From NCBI GenBank assembly GCA_025146925.1, contig CP102260.1, positions 1,621,001-1,685,000 of the forward strand: 64,000 nt of DNA, given 5' to 3'. This DNA is from [Bacteroides] pectinophilus (lineage in GTDB: Bacteria > Bacillota > Clostridia > Lachnospirales > Lachnospiraceae). This document shows positions 53,710 to 62,465 of this stretch, piece by piece. Positions within the stretch are counted from its first letter, which is position 1; each line of letters opens with the position of its first letter. The notes under the pieces were generated by a model, which had not been told where the DNA came from, made no database searches, and worked only from the letters and a program-made list of their open reading frames with translations. The translations under genes were made by a program, and so were the position numbers.

Positions 53710-54360
53710 TTAAACCTCTTTAACAAAGTTCTTAATAAATGTATGTCTGTGAATCGGTGATGGGCCAAACTCCTTAAGTGCCGCAATATGCTCTTTCGTT
53801 CCGTATCCCTTGTTGCGTGCAAAACCGTATTCCGGATAGATGCTGTCATAATCTGTCATCATGGCATCCCTCGTTACCTTTGCCATAATGCTTGCAGCAC
53901 CTATAGTTATACTCTTAGCATCGCCCTTTATGATCGGAACCTGCCGTATATCAACCTGCGGAATCGTAACAGCATCATTAAGCAGTATGTCAGGCACAAC
54001 GCTCAACTTGCTGATTGCCATACGCATTGCCTCATATGTAGCCTGAAGAATGTTAATCTCGTCTATACGTTCAGGCGATGCAATTCCTATTCCAACGCTT
54101 ACAGCTTCTCCGGATATAACCTCATACAGCTCATTGCGCTTCTTCTCACTCAGCTTCTTGGAATCATTAATATACAATATGCGGCAGCCCTTCGGAAGTA
54201 CAACCGCTCCTGCCACAACCGGTCCTGCAAGCGGTCCTCTTCCCACTTCATCAATTCCGCATATATACTGGCAGTAATCGTATTCCTTTTCAAATTCACA
54301 GAGTGCTTCTATTCTCTCACGCTCTTTTTCAAGCTTTGCCTGTCTTTTTGCCTCATCCAT
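53710..54360 (-). CDS. rnhB: Ribonuclease HII
   Basis: RNase HII removes misincorporated ribonucleotides and RNA from DNA. The product of about 216 residues has the motif CGIDEVGRGPLAGPVVAGAVVLP (D-E catalytic pair), YINDSKKLSEKKRNELYEVI, KGDAKSITIGAASIMAKVTRD and GFARNKGYGTKEHIAAL. The ATG overlapping the rbgA stop, nine bases after GGAG, is preferred over an earlier one that would overlap by 77 bases. Confidence 0.96.
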   Translation of the reverse strand: MDEAKRQAKLEKERERIEALCEFEKEYDYCQYICGIDEVGRGPLAGPVVAGAVVLPKGCRILYINDSKKLSEKKRNELYEVISGEAVSVGIGIASPERIDEINILQATYEAMRMAISKLSVVPDILLNDAVTIPQVDIRQVPIIKGDAKSITIGAASIMAKVTRDAMMTDYDSIYPEYGFARNKGYGTKEHIAALKEFGPSPIHRHTFIKNFVKEV

Positions 54361-55222
54361 TAAGAATGTCTCCATCTTCCGGACGCTCAAGCGATATCCT
54401 GCCAAGACGTCCTGCTCTGTAATCATCAATTATCATATCAGCCGCTTTATCAGTATCAGGCTCTCCGCCCTTTCTTATACAGCTTCTTGCCACTGCCGCC
54501 TTTGCAAGGATATCATGCGGCGCTTCCTCTGCTGTCTCCTCAATTCCATATCTTGACGCAAGTGTTCCTGGATAATCACTCTGAAGAATCTTAATCAGTG
54601 AACATGCAAGCTCATCCATATGAAGAATCTCATCATTGATTGAACCGATAAATGCGAGGTTCATGCCAATCTTCTCGTCATCGAACTTAGGCCACAGAAT
54701 TCCCGGTGTATCCAGAAGCTCAATCTGTTTACTGAGTGCAATCCACTGCTTGCCCTTGGTAACCCCCGGCTTGTTGCCAGTCTTTGTACATGCCTTTCCT
54801 ACGATTGCATTGATAAATGTTGACTTGCCTACATTAGGTATTCCGACAACCATACAGCGCACCGGGCGGTTCTTTATCCCCCTGCGTCTGTCTCTTTCAA
54901 TCTTTTCTTTGCATGCCTCAAGAATCATCGGATTGACATTGCGTATTCCGGTTCCGTTCTTCGCATTAATCTTAAGCACAATGAAGCCCCTGTCAGTAAA
55001 ATATCTGACCCATTCATCATTAACTTTATCGGATGCTAAGTCACATTTATTAAGAAGTATCATTCTTGATTTGTTAACTGCAAGAGAATCAATATCAGGA
55101 TTACGGCTGCTCAAAGGAATTCTCGCATCAACTATCTCAATAACGAGGTCAATAAGCTTGATATTCTCTTCCATCATTCTCTTTGCCTTGGTCATATGAC
55201 CGGGATACCACTGGTAGTTCAT
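54353..55222 (-). CDS. rbgA: Ribosome biogenesis GTPase RbgA (YlqF)
   Basis: RbgA is a circularly permuted GTPase for late 50S assembly. The 289-residue protein has the G motifs in permuted order: LLNKCD near residue 58, then GIPNVGKSTFINAIVGKACTKTGNKPGVTKG near 130, then LDTPGILWPKFDD. The N-terminus YQWYPGHMTKAKRMMEENIKLIDLVIEIVDARIPLSSRNP is diagnostic. Start is the second of two adjacent ATGs, better spaced from AGGAG. Gene order rplS-lepB-rbgA-rnhB is standard. Confidence 0.97.
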   Translation of the reverse strand: MNYQWYPGHMTKAKRMMEENIKLIDLVIEIVDARIPLSSRNPDIDSLAVNKSRMILLNKCDLASDKVNDEWVRYFTDRGFIVLKINAKNGTGIRNVNPMILEACKEKIERDRRRGIKNRPVRCMVVGIPNVGKSTFINAIVGKACTKTGNKPGVTKGKQWIALSKQIELLDTPGILWPKFDDEKIGMNLAFIGSINDEILHMDELACSLIKILQSDYPGTLASRYGIEETAEEAPHDILAKAAVARSCIRKGGEPDTDKAADMIIDDYRAGRLGRISLERPEDGDILNG

Positions 55223-55238
55223 CATCTGCTCCTTTTCT

Positions 55239-55796
55239 CTATATAAATTTAAAATCTCTGAGCGGTGACATTACAGCCCACACGCTTCCGATAATATTAT
55301 CTCTCTTCACCATTGCTATATTGGAAAATCTGCTGTCCTCACTGTTGTTACGGTTGTCACCCAGTACAAAATATTCATCCATTCCAAGTATGACAGGTTC
55401 TGCAGCAAGTCCCGCCGTAAGTATGTCTGAATCTACGACATCATCCTCAAGCTGCTTTCCGTTAATATATACCTTACCGTCTTTAATCTGTACTGTCTCT
55501 CCCGGCAGTCCTATGACACGCTTCACATATATTCTCGATGAGCTTACTCCTGATGCTTCAAATGCTATAACATCATACCTCTTTGGCGATGTAAATGCAT
55601 ACGGCAGCTTGTTAATAAGCACCGTCTGTCCGTTGCTAAGAAGGTCATTCATCGAATTACCTATAATATGTGCCCTTGTACAAAGAAGTGCCATAACCAT
55701 ATACGCTGCACATATAACAATTATCGTGTCAGCAATCAGTTTTGCCATCCGCTGAAGTGTCGTATTCTCTTTGTATCTTCTTCTGAAACCGCTCAT
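55239..55796 (-). CDS. lepB: Signal peptidase I
   Basis: LepB cleaves signal peptides of exported proteins. The 185-residue protein has one N-terminal membrane helix (IADTIIVICAAYMVMALLC), the catalytic serine region IIGNSMNDLLSNGQTVLINKLPY, the general-base lysine in YVKRVIGLPGETVQIKDGKVYINGK, and the C-terminal YFVLGDNRNNSEDSR. GAGAGGGA lies before the ATG. It follows rplS and a terminator. Confidence 0.94.
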   Translation of the reverse strand: MSGFRRRYKENTTLQRMAKLIADTIIVICAAYMVMALLCTRAHIIGNSMNDLLSNGQTVLINKLPYAFTSPKRYDVIAFEASGVSSSRIYVKRVIGLPGETVQIKDGKVYINGKQLEDDVVDSDILTAGLAAEPVILGMDEYFVLGDNRNNSEDSRFSNIAMVKRDNIIGSVWAVMSPLRDFKFI

Positions 55797-55820
55797 AGCT
55801 TTGTCCCTCTCTTATATTAC

Positions 55821-55860
55821 AAAAAGGGACAAATACCCGTCTTAAGTATATGTCCCTTTT
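55821..55860 (-). terminator. Intrinsic terminator after rplS
   Basis: Minus-strand AAAAGGGACA pairs with TGTCCCTTTT (10 bp) across a 19-base loop and runs into further T residues. A second smaller hairpin, GTCTGC-GTGAG-GCAGAC, precedes it just after the rplS stop. Confidence 0.85.
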
Positions 55861-55904
55861 CAGTCTGCCTCACGCAGACACTTATTAATAAAATCCGGCA
55901 GGAA

Positions 55905-56255
55905 TTATCTCGTTACACGTTCCTTAACCTTAGCGCTCTTACCTGTTCTCTCTCTTAAGTAGTTAAGCTTTGCTCTTCTAACCTTACCATGACGAACAAC
56001 CTCAACCTTCTCAACGATTGGAGAATGTACAGGCCATGTCTTCTCAACGCCAACGCCGTTAGAATTCTTTCTTACTGTGAATGTCTCGCGAACGCCTGTT
56101 CCCTGTCTCTTAAGAACAGTACCCTCGAATACCTGGATTCTCTCTCTGTTGCCTTCCTTAATCTTAGCTGATACTCTTACTGTATCACCTACGTTGAACT
56201 GTGGAGCCTCTGCCTTAAGCTGTGCAGACTCGATTTCCTTAATAATTTCGCTCAT
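55905..56255 (-). CDS. rplS: 50S ribosomal protein L19
   Basis: L19 sits at the 30S-50S interface. The 116-residue protein shows [96 protein letters not shown] in short family blocks such as [17 protein letters not shown] lies before the ATG. It has its own promoter and terminator. Confidence 0.97.
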   Translation of the reverse strand: MSEIIKEIESAQLKAEAPQFNVGDTVRVSAKIKEGNRERIQVFEGTVLKRQGTGVRETFTVRKNSNGVGVEKTWPVHSPIVEKVEVVRHGKVRRAKLNYLRERTGKSAKVKERVTR

Positions 56256-56361
56256 GTGTGACCTCCTTAATAATCTTGATGTTCGTAATACTTGCGTAAC
56301 AGAGGACCATCTCTTCTTTTCACAACTATTCTAAAATAACATATAGAAGTCTGTTTTGCAA
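56256..56361 (-). promoter_or_regulatory. rplS promoter and leader
   Basis: TTGCAA (56356-56361) and TATTTT (56333-56338) are separated by 17 bases on the minus strand. The roughly 75-base leader that follows could hold an L19 autoregulatory RNA of the kind known in Firmicutes; a short AGAG/CTCT hairpin is seen, but I cannot confirm the class. Confidence 0.55.
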
Positions 56362-56394
56362 GCATAATTTTGCAAATATCTCTGTTCCGTAACT

Positions 56395-58131
56395 CTATTC
56401 CCTGAACTGCAGCTCATACAGATGCCTGTATATTCCAGCTTTGGCTATGAGTTCATCATGTGTGCCTTCCTCCGCAATTCCGTCATCAGTAAGCACAAGT
56501 ATTCTCCCCGCATTCTTAATTGTTGACAGTCTGTGCGCGATGACAAGCGTTGTTCTGTTCTTTGCAAGCTTCTCAAGTGACTCCTGTACAACCTTCTCAC
56601 TTTCATTATCAAGTGCTGATGTTGCCTCATCAAATATAAGTACCGGAGGATTCTTCAAAAATACCCTTGCTATTGAAAGTCTCTGTTTCTGGCCTCCGGA
56701 CAGCTTAACGCCTCTCTGCCCGATATCGGTATCATACCCGTCCGGAAGTGACATGATAAATTCATGTGCATTGGCATTCTTTGCCGCCTCAATAACTTCT
56801 TCCCTCGTTGCATCAGGCTTTCCATATCTGATATTCTCAAATACAGTTCCTGCAAAAAGATACACATCCTGCTGCACTATTCCGATATTACCGCGCAGGC
56901 TCTTAAGCTTAATATCCCTTACGTCAGTACCGTCAAGCTTAACACTGCCTTCTGTAACATCATAAAATCTCGGTATCAGGCTGCAAAGCGTTGTCTTGCC
57001 CGCTCCCGAAGAACCTACGAGTGCTGCATATTCACCCGCACTGACCTTCAGATTAATATGATTGAGAACCGTCTGCGTATCCTGTTCATATTTGAATGAT
57101 ACATCATCAAATTCAATCTCACCGCGTACATTGCTTATAGTCTTTGCATCCGGTCTGTCTGCTATGTCCGGTTCAATATTAAGTATCTCCATGAACCTCT
57201 CGAAGCCCGAATAACCGTTCTGGAACTGCTCAGTGAAGTCAATCAGCGTCTTAATCGGGTCTGTGAATACATTAATATATAGGATAAATGTAACAAGGTC
57301 TGTAATGCTCACAAGCCCCTTCTTAATGAATACAGAGCCTGCAATAATTACAACAACCTGAATCATTATTGTAAATGAGCTGAGTCCGGCCTGATATCCG
57401 CCCATGTATCTGTAGCTTTCTCTTTTGGCTGCAAGAAATCCGTTGTTGCCTATTGCAAACTTCTCTTTTTCAATATCCTCATTGGCAAAAGACTTAACAA
57501 CACGCATTCCCGACAGATTATCTTCTATCTGCGCGTTAATTCCCGCAATCTCTTCCCTGTTGCGTCTGAATGCACGTTTCATCTTCCTGTTGAACACATA
57601 TGCATACACAAACATAAACGGCACCAGTGCAAATGCAGCAACCGCCAGATACGGGCTGATTGTCATAAGAATTATAAATGCACCGGTTATCTTAATAAGA
57701 GATATCACAATATTCTCAGGACCGTGATGCAGAAGCTCGCTTATGTCAAACAAATCCGTTGTGATTCTTGCCATAAGCTGTCCGACCTTCTGATTATCAA
57801 AGAATGAGAATGAAAGCTTCTGGTAATGTGCAAATACCTCCGCACGCATATCATACTCCATACGTGCTCCCATAACATGTCCGTAATTGGATATAAAGAA
57901 ATTACACCAGCACTGGACAGCAACGAGCACAACCATTAGCACTCCCAGCTCTGCAATAGTCCTGAATGCCGTTGCATCATCATAATACAGAACCGTTGAT
58001 GTTATATATCTTATTATTATGGGAATCGAGAGTGCTACAGCCGCAGCACCGAATGCGAAGAACATGTCTGCAATGAACACATTCATGTACGGCTTATAGT
58101 ACGAAAACATTTTCTTAAGATTCTCTCTCAT
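56395..58131 (-). CDS. ABC exporter, fused membrane and ATPase domains
   Basis: A 578-residue half-transporter of the MsbA/LmrA type. Residues 1 to about 310 hold six membrane helices; the ATPase has Walker A VGSSGAGKTTLCSL, Q-loop GIVQQDVYLFAGT, signature VKLSGGQKQRLSIARV, Walker B PPVLIFDEATSALD and the H-loop VIAHRLST. It probably works as a homodimer exporting a lipid, drug or peptide; no substrate clue is present. Its start overlaps the ynbB stop by four bases. Confidence 0.93.
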   Translation of the reverse strand: MRENLKKMFSYYKPYMNVFIADMFFAFGAAAVALSIPIIIRYITSTVLYYDDATAFRTIAELGVLMVVLVAVQCWCNFFISNYGHVMGARMEYDMRAEVFAHYQKLSFSFFDNQKVGQLMARITTDLFDISELLHHGPENIVISLIKITGAFIILMTISPYLAVAAFALVPFMFVYAYVFNRKMKRAFRRNREEIAGINAQIEDNLSGMRVVKSFANEDIEKEKFAIGNNGFLAAKRESYRYMGGYQAGLSSFTIMIQVVVIIAGSVFIKKGLVSITDLVTFILYINVFTDPIKTLIDFTEQFQNGYSGFERFMEILNIEPDIADRPDAKTISNVRGEIEFDDVSFKYEQDTQTVLNHINLKVSAGEYAALVGSSGAGKTTLCSLIPRFYDVTEGSVKLDGTDVRDIKLKSLRGNIGIVQQDVYLFAGTVFENIRYGKPDATREEVIEAAKNANAHEFIMSLPDGYDTDIGQRGVKLSGGQKQRLSIARVFLKNPPVLIFDEATSALDNESEKVVQESLEKLAKNRTTLVIAHRLSTIKNAGRILVLTDDGIAEEGTHDELIAKAGIYRHLYELQFRE

Positions 58132-59429
58132 CGCAATGTCACCACTCCTGCATCAATCATCTTCTGAAGGCTCATCATAATACCAAGCTTTGCATGGTAC
58201 CATGTAAGTCCGCCCTGGAAGAATACTGAATATGGCTCTCTTAACGGACCATCTGCACTGAGTTCGATTGATGAGCCCTGTACGAATGCACCTGCTGCCA
58301 TAATGACCTCCGAATCGTACCCCGGCATATCCCATGGTTCAGGAGTAACATAGCTGTCAACCGGTGCTGCTGCCTGAATACCCTTGCAGAATGCGATAAG
58401 TCCCTCGGCAGAGCCAAGCTCAATCGCCTGAATGATATCAAATCTCGGCTCGCTTCCGTTAGGAATAACCTTAAATCCGAGCCTTTCATACAGATTAGCC
58501 GCAAATATTGCTCCCTTAAGTGCTCCTGCAGTAACTACCGGTGCCATGAAAAGTCCCTGAAAGAATGACTGGTTAACTCCAAGCGTAGCACCAACCTCCT
58601 TGCCAAGTCCCGGAGATGTAAGCCTGTAAGCTGCCTGCTCAACATACTCCTTCTTACCGGCAATATATCCTCCGCACGGAGCAAGTCCGCCGCCCGGATT
58701 CTTAATAAGAGAACCGACAATCAGGTCAGCCCCGACATCACTCGGTTCTATCGTCTGTACAAATTCTCCGTAACAGTTGTCTACCATGCATATTACATCA
58801 GACTTTATTGATTTTATAAATGCTATAAGCTCTCCTATACGTTCTACCGAAAGTGTCGGTCTCTGCGCATAACCCTTAGAACGCTGTATCGTCACAAGCT
58901 TTGTTCTCTCATTGATTGCCGCCTTTATTGCATCATAATCAAAGCTTCCGTCAGGCTTAAGATCTGCCTGTGCATATGTTATTCCATACTCGGCAAGGCT
59001 TCCCTTGGATGGTCTTATTCCTATAATCTCATCCATAGTATCATATGGCTTGCCGACAGGTGACATAAGCTCATCTCCCGGTCTTAAATTAGCTGCAAGT
59101 GCCACATTAAGTGCATGCGTTCCACATGTAATCTGTGGTCTTACCAGTGCATCCTCCGTATGGAAGATATCGGCATATACTGCCTCAAGCGTCTCACGGC
59201 CCGCATCATTATATCCGTAACCGGTTGTTCCGTAGAGATGCTCTGCTGATACCCTGTTCTTCTGCATTGCTGCAATAACCTTCATCTGGTTATACTCCGC
59301 AGTCTCATCTATGGCATCAAATCTCGGCTTAAGACTGTCAGCAATCTTCTTTGAATAATCAAGAAGCTCCCTTGAAAGCCCCATAGACTCATACATTTTT
59401 CCCATATTTTCTAACTGTTCTGCATTCAT
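58128..59429 (-). CDS. Methionine gamma-lyase-family PLP enzyme (YnbB)
   Basis: A 433-residue PLP-dependent protein of the YnbB/'aluminium resistance' family, related to methionine gamma-lyase; its reaction is not known. Seen are NRVSAEHLYGTTGYGYNDAGRETLEAVYADIFHTEDALVRPQITCGTHAL, the aspartate in CMVDNCYGEF, and the likely PLP lysine in VGSLIKNPGGGLAPCGGYIAGKKEYVE. It lies just after miaA, a conserved pairing in Firmicutes. Confidence 0.9.
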   Translation of the reverse strand: MNAEQLENMGKMYESMGLSRELLDYSKKIADSLKPRFDAIDETAEYNQMKVIAAMQKNRVSAEHLYGTTGYGYNDAGRETLEAVYADIFHTEDALVRPQITCGTHALNVALAANLRPGDELMSPVGKPYDTMDEIIGIRPSKGSLAEYGITYAQADLKPDGSFDYDAIKAAINERTKLVTIQRSKGYAQRPTLSVERIGELIAFIKSIKSDVICMVDNCYGEFVQTIEPSDVGADLIVGSLIKNPGGGLAPCGGYIAGKKEYVEQAAYRLTSPGLGKEVGATLGVNQSFFQGLFMAPVVTAGALKGAIFAANLYERLGFKVIPNGSEPRFDIIQAIELGSAEGLIAFCKGIQAAAPVDSYVTPEPWDMPGYDSEVIMAAGAFVQGSSIELSADGPLREPYSVFFQGGLTWYHAKLGIMMSLQKMIDAGVVTLR

Positions 59430-59469
59430 TACAAATTCTCCATTCCTGTTCTAACTGCAATTAATTTTA

Positions 59470-59514
59470 ACGCAATCACTTTTCATGCAATCACTTCTGA
59501 CGCAATCACCTTTC
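59470..59514. repeat. 15-bp tandem repeat over miaA stop
   Basis: Three units of 15 bases: ACGCAATCACTTTTC, ATGCAATCACTTCTG and ACGCAATCACCTTTC on the plus strand. The miaA stop is in the third unit, so the array covers the end of the gene and the spacer before ynbB. Confidence 0.8.
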
Positions 59515-60489
59515 AATAATTCCTTTATCATGCAATTTATTAATCATAAAGTCAAGTATCGCTTCGTCATTACCAAAATCCTGCCGGTTCACCCATGTCA
59601 CATCACGTTCACGCCTAAACCATGTAAGCTGTCTCTTGGCAAAATGTCTGGTGTCACGTTTTATTATATAAACAGCCTCTTCAAGAGTACAGATGCCATC
59701 AAGATAATCAAGAACCTCCTTATAGCCGATTCCCTGCATAGATACATATGAACGGTCATACCCCATGTCTCTTAGCATCCTCACCTCATCAACAAGTCCT
59801 GCTTCAAACATCTTATCAACTCTTGCATCAATTCTCTTATACAGCTTCTCTCTGTCATCATTAAGTACAAAATATACAAAATTATACGGCGAACTGTTAT
59901 TTCTCTGTTCTTCATTATGTCTGGATATCGGCTCACCGGTCTGGTAGTAATATTCAAGTGCCCTTATAACTCTTTTAACATTATTAGGGTGGATGTTCTC
60001 TGCTGATACAGGATCCACTGCTTCAAGTTCCTTATGAAGCACTGCCTGTTCTCCGGCTTCTGCCCTCTCCTGCAGCTTCGCGCGGTACGCTTTTGCTTCT
60101 TCATTGCCATCAATATCTGTCTTATTATCTGACGCGGCATCCGCTGCAGAATCAAAATCCACGTCATACAGTACCGATTGTATATAAAATCCGGTTCCAC
60201 CCGCAATAATCGGTATATGTCCTCTTGCGGTAATCTCTTCTATTGCCTGCTTTGCCCCTGCCTGAAACTTAACTATATTAAATTCTTCGTCAGGCTCATA
60301 TTCATCTATAAGAAAATGCCTTACTCCCTGCATCTCTTCCGGCATAATCTTAGCCGTTCCGATATCCATATGCTTATATACCTGCATCGAATCGGCGCTT
60401 ATTATCTCTCCACCGATACGTTTTGCAAGTTCTACCGATGCTGCCGTCTTACCGACTGCCGTAGGTCCCGTAAGGATTACAAGATTCAT
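59506..60489 (-). CDS. miaA: tRNA dimethylallyltransferase
   Basis: MiaA prenylates A37 of tRNAs reading UNN codons. The 327-residue protein has P-loop GPTAVGKTAASVELAKR, DSMQVYKHMDIGTAK, GGTGFYIQSVLYD, NPNN-type NNVKRVIRALEYY and the C-terminal MQGIGYKEVLDYL and RHFAKRQLTWFR. I start at MNLVILTG, five bases after GGAG; the frame runs on upstream into a hairpin repeat, which I regard as non-coding. Confidence 0.95.
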   Translation of the reverse strand: MNLVILTGPTAVGKTAASVELAKRIGGEIISADSMQVYKHMDIGTAKIMPEEMQGVRHFLIDEYEPDEEFNIVKFQAGAKQAIEEITARGHIPIIAGGTGFYIQSVLYDVDFDSAADAASDNKTDIDGNEEAKAYRAKLQERAEAGEQAVLHKELEAVDPVSAENIHPNNVKRVIRALEYYYQTGEPISRHNEEQRNNSSPYNFVYFVLNDDREKLYKRIDARVDKMFEAGLVDEVRMLRDMGYDRSYVSMQGIGYKEVLDYLDGICTLEEAVYIIKRDTRHFAKRQLTWFRRERDVTWVNRQDFGNDEAILDFMINKLHDKGIIER

Positions 60490-60524
60490 CATATCTCCGT
60501 TTCTGCCCGTTTTCCAGGGCATCT

Positions 60525-60600
60525 CAGGTTTGTGCGGGCACAAATCCTGCGTGTGAAAAATCAGATATCAATCTGTATTTTTTACACTAATCTCCGTTCC
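60525..60600. repeat. Multi-hairpin intergenic element, copy 2
   Basis: The 50 bases from 60551 match 8528-8577 at 48 positions, including the long imperfect hairpin GTGTGAAAAATCAGAT...ATCTGTATTTTTTACAC and the flank TAATCTCC(G/A)TTCC. Next to it, 60525-60549 is another hairpin (CAGGTTTGTGC/GCACAAATCCTG, one bulged base). It lies just upstream of miaA in the same orientation as copy 1 to pepD. Confidence 0.75.
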
Positions 60601-60606
60601 ATATTC

Positions 60607-60657
60607 AAAAAATTCCCTCTGAAAGCTGCCTGTAATACAACACATCTTCCAGAGGGA
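60607..60657 (-). terminator. Intrinsic terminator after eda
   Basis: Minus-strand TCCCTCTGGAAG pairs with CTTTCAGAGGGA over 12 positions (one G-T pair), with a 20-base loop and a six-T run. Confidence 0.9.
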
Positions 60658-60702
60658 TTGATAATCAATAAATCTCTATAATTGATTAATCCTTATAAGT
60701 AA

Positions 60703-61341
60703 TTAGCCACGAATCTTCTTAACAAGAGCTACAGCCTCTGCTGTCATATCCTTAATCTTGTCAAACTCGCCAGCCTTGATAAGGTCACCCTTAACCATCC
60801 AGCTACCACCGCAGCAGAAGATCTTGTCGCACTCAAGGTACTCTGAGATATTCTTTGCGTTGATTCCGCCTGTAGGCATAATTCTTACTGTTGTGTAAGC
60901 TGCACACATAGCCTTAATCATCTTAAGTCCGCCAGCTGCCTCAGCAGGGAAGAACTTAACTCTTGTAAGACCACGCTTAACTGCCTGAGCAAGCTCTGAT
61001 GGTGTTACGATACCAGGAACAACCTCAATATTCTTTGAAATACAGTAATCTACGATCTCAGGATCGAATCCAGGGCTAACGATAAGTGAAGCGCCTGCTG
61101 CTACTGCACGGTCAACCTGCTCTGTTGTAAGAACTGTACCGGCTGCAAGTACCATATCCGGATATGCCTCATGCATAAGGCGGATTGACTCCTCAGCTGC
61201 TGCTGTACGGAATGTAACCTCTGCACATGGAAGTCCACCTTCATATAATGCCTTAGCAAGTGGAAGTGCATCCTTAGCATCGTTAAGAACTACTACAGGA
61301 ATTACTCCAAGCTCTTCAAATTTGTCTGCCATTGTACTCAT
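60703..61341 (-). CDS. eda: KDPG/KHG aldolase
   Basis: Class I aldolase that splits 2-keto-3-deoxy-6-phosphogluconate to pyruvate and glyceraldehyde-3-phosphate. The 212-residue protein shows the catalytic glutamate region CAEVTFRTAAAEESI, AGTVLTTEQVDRAVAAGASLIVSPGF, and the Schiff-base lysine in RVKFFPAEAAGG, with MPTGGINAKN near the end. No edd, kdgK or uronate genes are adjacent, so it is a single-gene unit with its own leader and terminator. Base composition is slightly less AT-biased than neighbours. Confidence 0.95.
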   Translation of the reverse strand: MSTMADKFEELGVIPVVVLNDAKDALPLAKALYEGGLPCAEVTFRTAAAEESIRLMHEAYPDMVLAAGTVLTTEQVDRAVAAGASLIVSPGFDPEIVDYCISKNIEVVPGIVTPSELAQAVKRGLTRVKFFPAEAAGGLKMIKAMCAAYTTVRIMPTGGINAKNISEYLECDKIFCCGGSWMVKGDLIKAGEFDKIKDMTAEAVALVKKIRG

Positions 61342-61364
61342 AATAATATAAGCTCCTTTCTTAT

Positions 61365-61412
61365 ACCGCTCTCTTATTGTGGACGAGCGGTCTTCCTCTT
61401 CTCACTATTATA
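61365..61412 (-). promoter_or_regulatory. eda promoter -10 and leader hairpin
   Basis: TATAAT (61407-61412, minus strand) is a good -10; the best -35 is poor. The leader contains a 7-bp hairpin ACCGCTC/GAGCGGT (61365-61391) just before the GGAG ribosome-binding site. Confidence 0.45.
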
Positions 61413-61446
61413 TACATTTTTCAGAAAATTGGAAGAGGTAATTTTA

Positions 61447-61478
61447 CTTTTGTCGGCTTTTATATGCCTTTTGCCGGC
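61447..61478. promoter_or_regulatory. Direct repeat upstream of eda, possible activator site
   Basis: CTTTTGTCGGC and CTTTTGCCGGC (10 of 11 identical) start 21 bases apart, two helical turns, about 35 bases upstream of the eda -10. This arrangement suits an activator dimer. The rest of the 200-base gap shows no gene. Confidence 0.4.
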
Positions 61479-61542
61479 ATTTTGATTACTTCTTCATTAC
61501 AATTGCGTAATTACCGCTGCAGGGTATACATAAAACAATTTG

Positions 61543-62163
61543 TTAGAGACCCCTGATAATAATCCTGCCTCCGCATCTGCATCTGTAATTCTGAGGTCTT
61601 GTAACTACCTTGCCGGCTCTTTTATAGCCCTGTGACCTGCCGCAGCTCGTACATGTCGCAATATACTTTACCGGCATTGTCCTGCGCCTGCTGATTGCAT
61701 TTCTGCCGAATGAACCATCACCAGTGCCACCAGCAATGTCAGATGCTCCGGTTGATGATTCAAGCCCATCAATCCCCTTTTCTTCGGATGATGTAACACG
61801 CTTGACATTATAACCATACTTCTCATTAACAATTGATGCATACCTTTTCCAAAGAGCACTGTGATTCATGCATCCTTTACATGTATGAATCACTTCATGC
61901 ATCAGTGTATTCTTAATACTAGATTCATCAGTACCAATCAGCCTTGTCGTAACTTCTATTCTATATACTGTGGATGCTGCAGACCGACTGATAACTGCCG
62001 TACATCGTCCCCAAAAAGACTTTGCCCTTGTATTAATAACAACCTCCGGCTCTATCGCCTGTATTGGGATTCCGGCAGCAACTGCTTCTTGGATAACATC
62101 TTTAAGGCAGCCATTCAAATACTTCCGAAGCTGCTCATTGCATTCATGTTTTTGTCTGTACAT
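61543..62163 (-). CDS. SprT-like metalloprotease with C-terminal zinc ribbon
   Basis: A 206-residue protein. HEVIH at residues 89-93 with a third ligand at H101 (MNHSALWKRY) matches the SprT/Spartan zincin core. The C-terminal part holds CTSCGRSQGYKR and YRCRCGG, a zinc ribbon as in SprT proteins. Spartan-type enzymes cut DNA-protein crosslinks; bacterial SprT function is not settled. A Gly/Ser-rich linker joins the two parts. It stands alone between eda and the tRNA/rRNA operon; its start has only a distant AGAGAG. Confidence 0.8.
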   Translation of the reverse strand: MYRQKHECNEQLRKYLNGCLKDVIQEAVAAGIPIQAIEPEVVINTRAKSFWGRCTAVISRSAASTVYRIEVTTRLIGTDESSIKNTLMHEVIHTCKGCMNHSALWKRYASIVNEKYGYNVKRVTSSEEKGIDGLESSTGASDIAGGTGDGSFGRNAISRRRTMPVKYIATCTSCGRSQGYKRAGKVVTRPQNYRCRCGGRIIIRGL

Positions 62164-62180
62164 GCTGTTAAATTCTCTCT

Positions 62181-62210
62181 AAAATCGCTGACTATAAAAT
62201 CGCTGACTAT
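62181..62210. repeat. 15-bp perfect tandem duplication
   Basis: AAAATCGCTGACTAT occurs twice in direct contact, just upstream of the SprT-like gene. Nothing else is evident between that gene and the rRNA operon terminator. Confidence 0.85.
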
Positions 62211-62242
62211 TCCGTATAAAATCTTATAAAACATTCTACTGC

Positions 62243-62279
62243 AAAAAAATCGCTAAAGCTTCGTAAAAGCCTTAGCGAT
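62243..62279 (-). terminator. Intrinsic terminator of the rRNA operon
   Basis: Minus-strand ATCGCTAAGGCTT pairs with AAGCTTTAGCGAT (13 bp, one G-T pair) around TTACG, followed by seven T residues. It ends the 23S-tRNA transcript. Confidence 0.95.
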
Positions 62280-62292
62280 ATATTTTAATTAA

Positions 62293-62363
62293 CAGGGGTG
62301 GAGAGAATCGAACTCCCACCAAAGGTTTTGGAGACCCCTATGATACCACTTCACCACACCCCT
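62293..62363 (-). tRNA. trnW: tRNA-Trp (anticodon CCA)
   Basis: A 71-base cloverleaf on the minus strand: acceptor AGGGGTG/CACCCCT with discriminator G, D-arm GTGA/TCAT, anticodon stem GGGGT/ACCTT with loop CTCCAAA (anticodon CCA), variable loop TGGT, and T-arm GGGAG/CTCTC with loop TTCGATT. The CCA tail is not encoded. It is about 100 bases after the 23S gene and directly before the terminator. Confidence 0.95.
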
Positions 62364-62465
62364 ATGAAGTAATTGACCCTTCAAAACTGCACATTAAATT
62401 ATCTTTTACATCCCTTACCTTCGGATAACTCCTCAGGCACTCTCTTTCTATCCGTTTCTTTCTTC

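Noticed and set aside
60490..60543. N-terminal extension of miaA
   Set aside because: It runs through a hairpin repeat, has no ribosome-binding site, and the ATG after GGAG gives the usual MiaA N-terminus.
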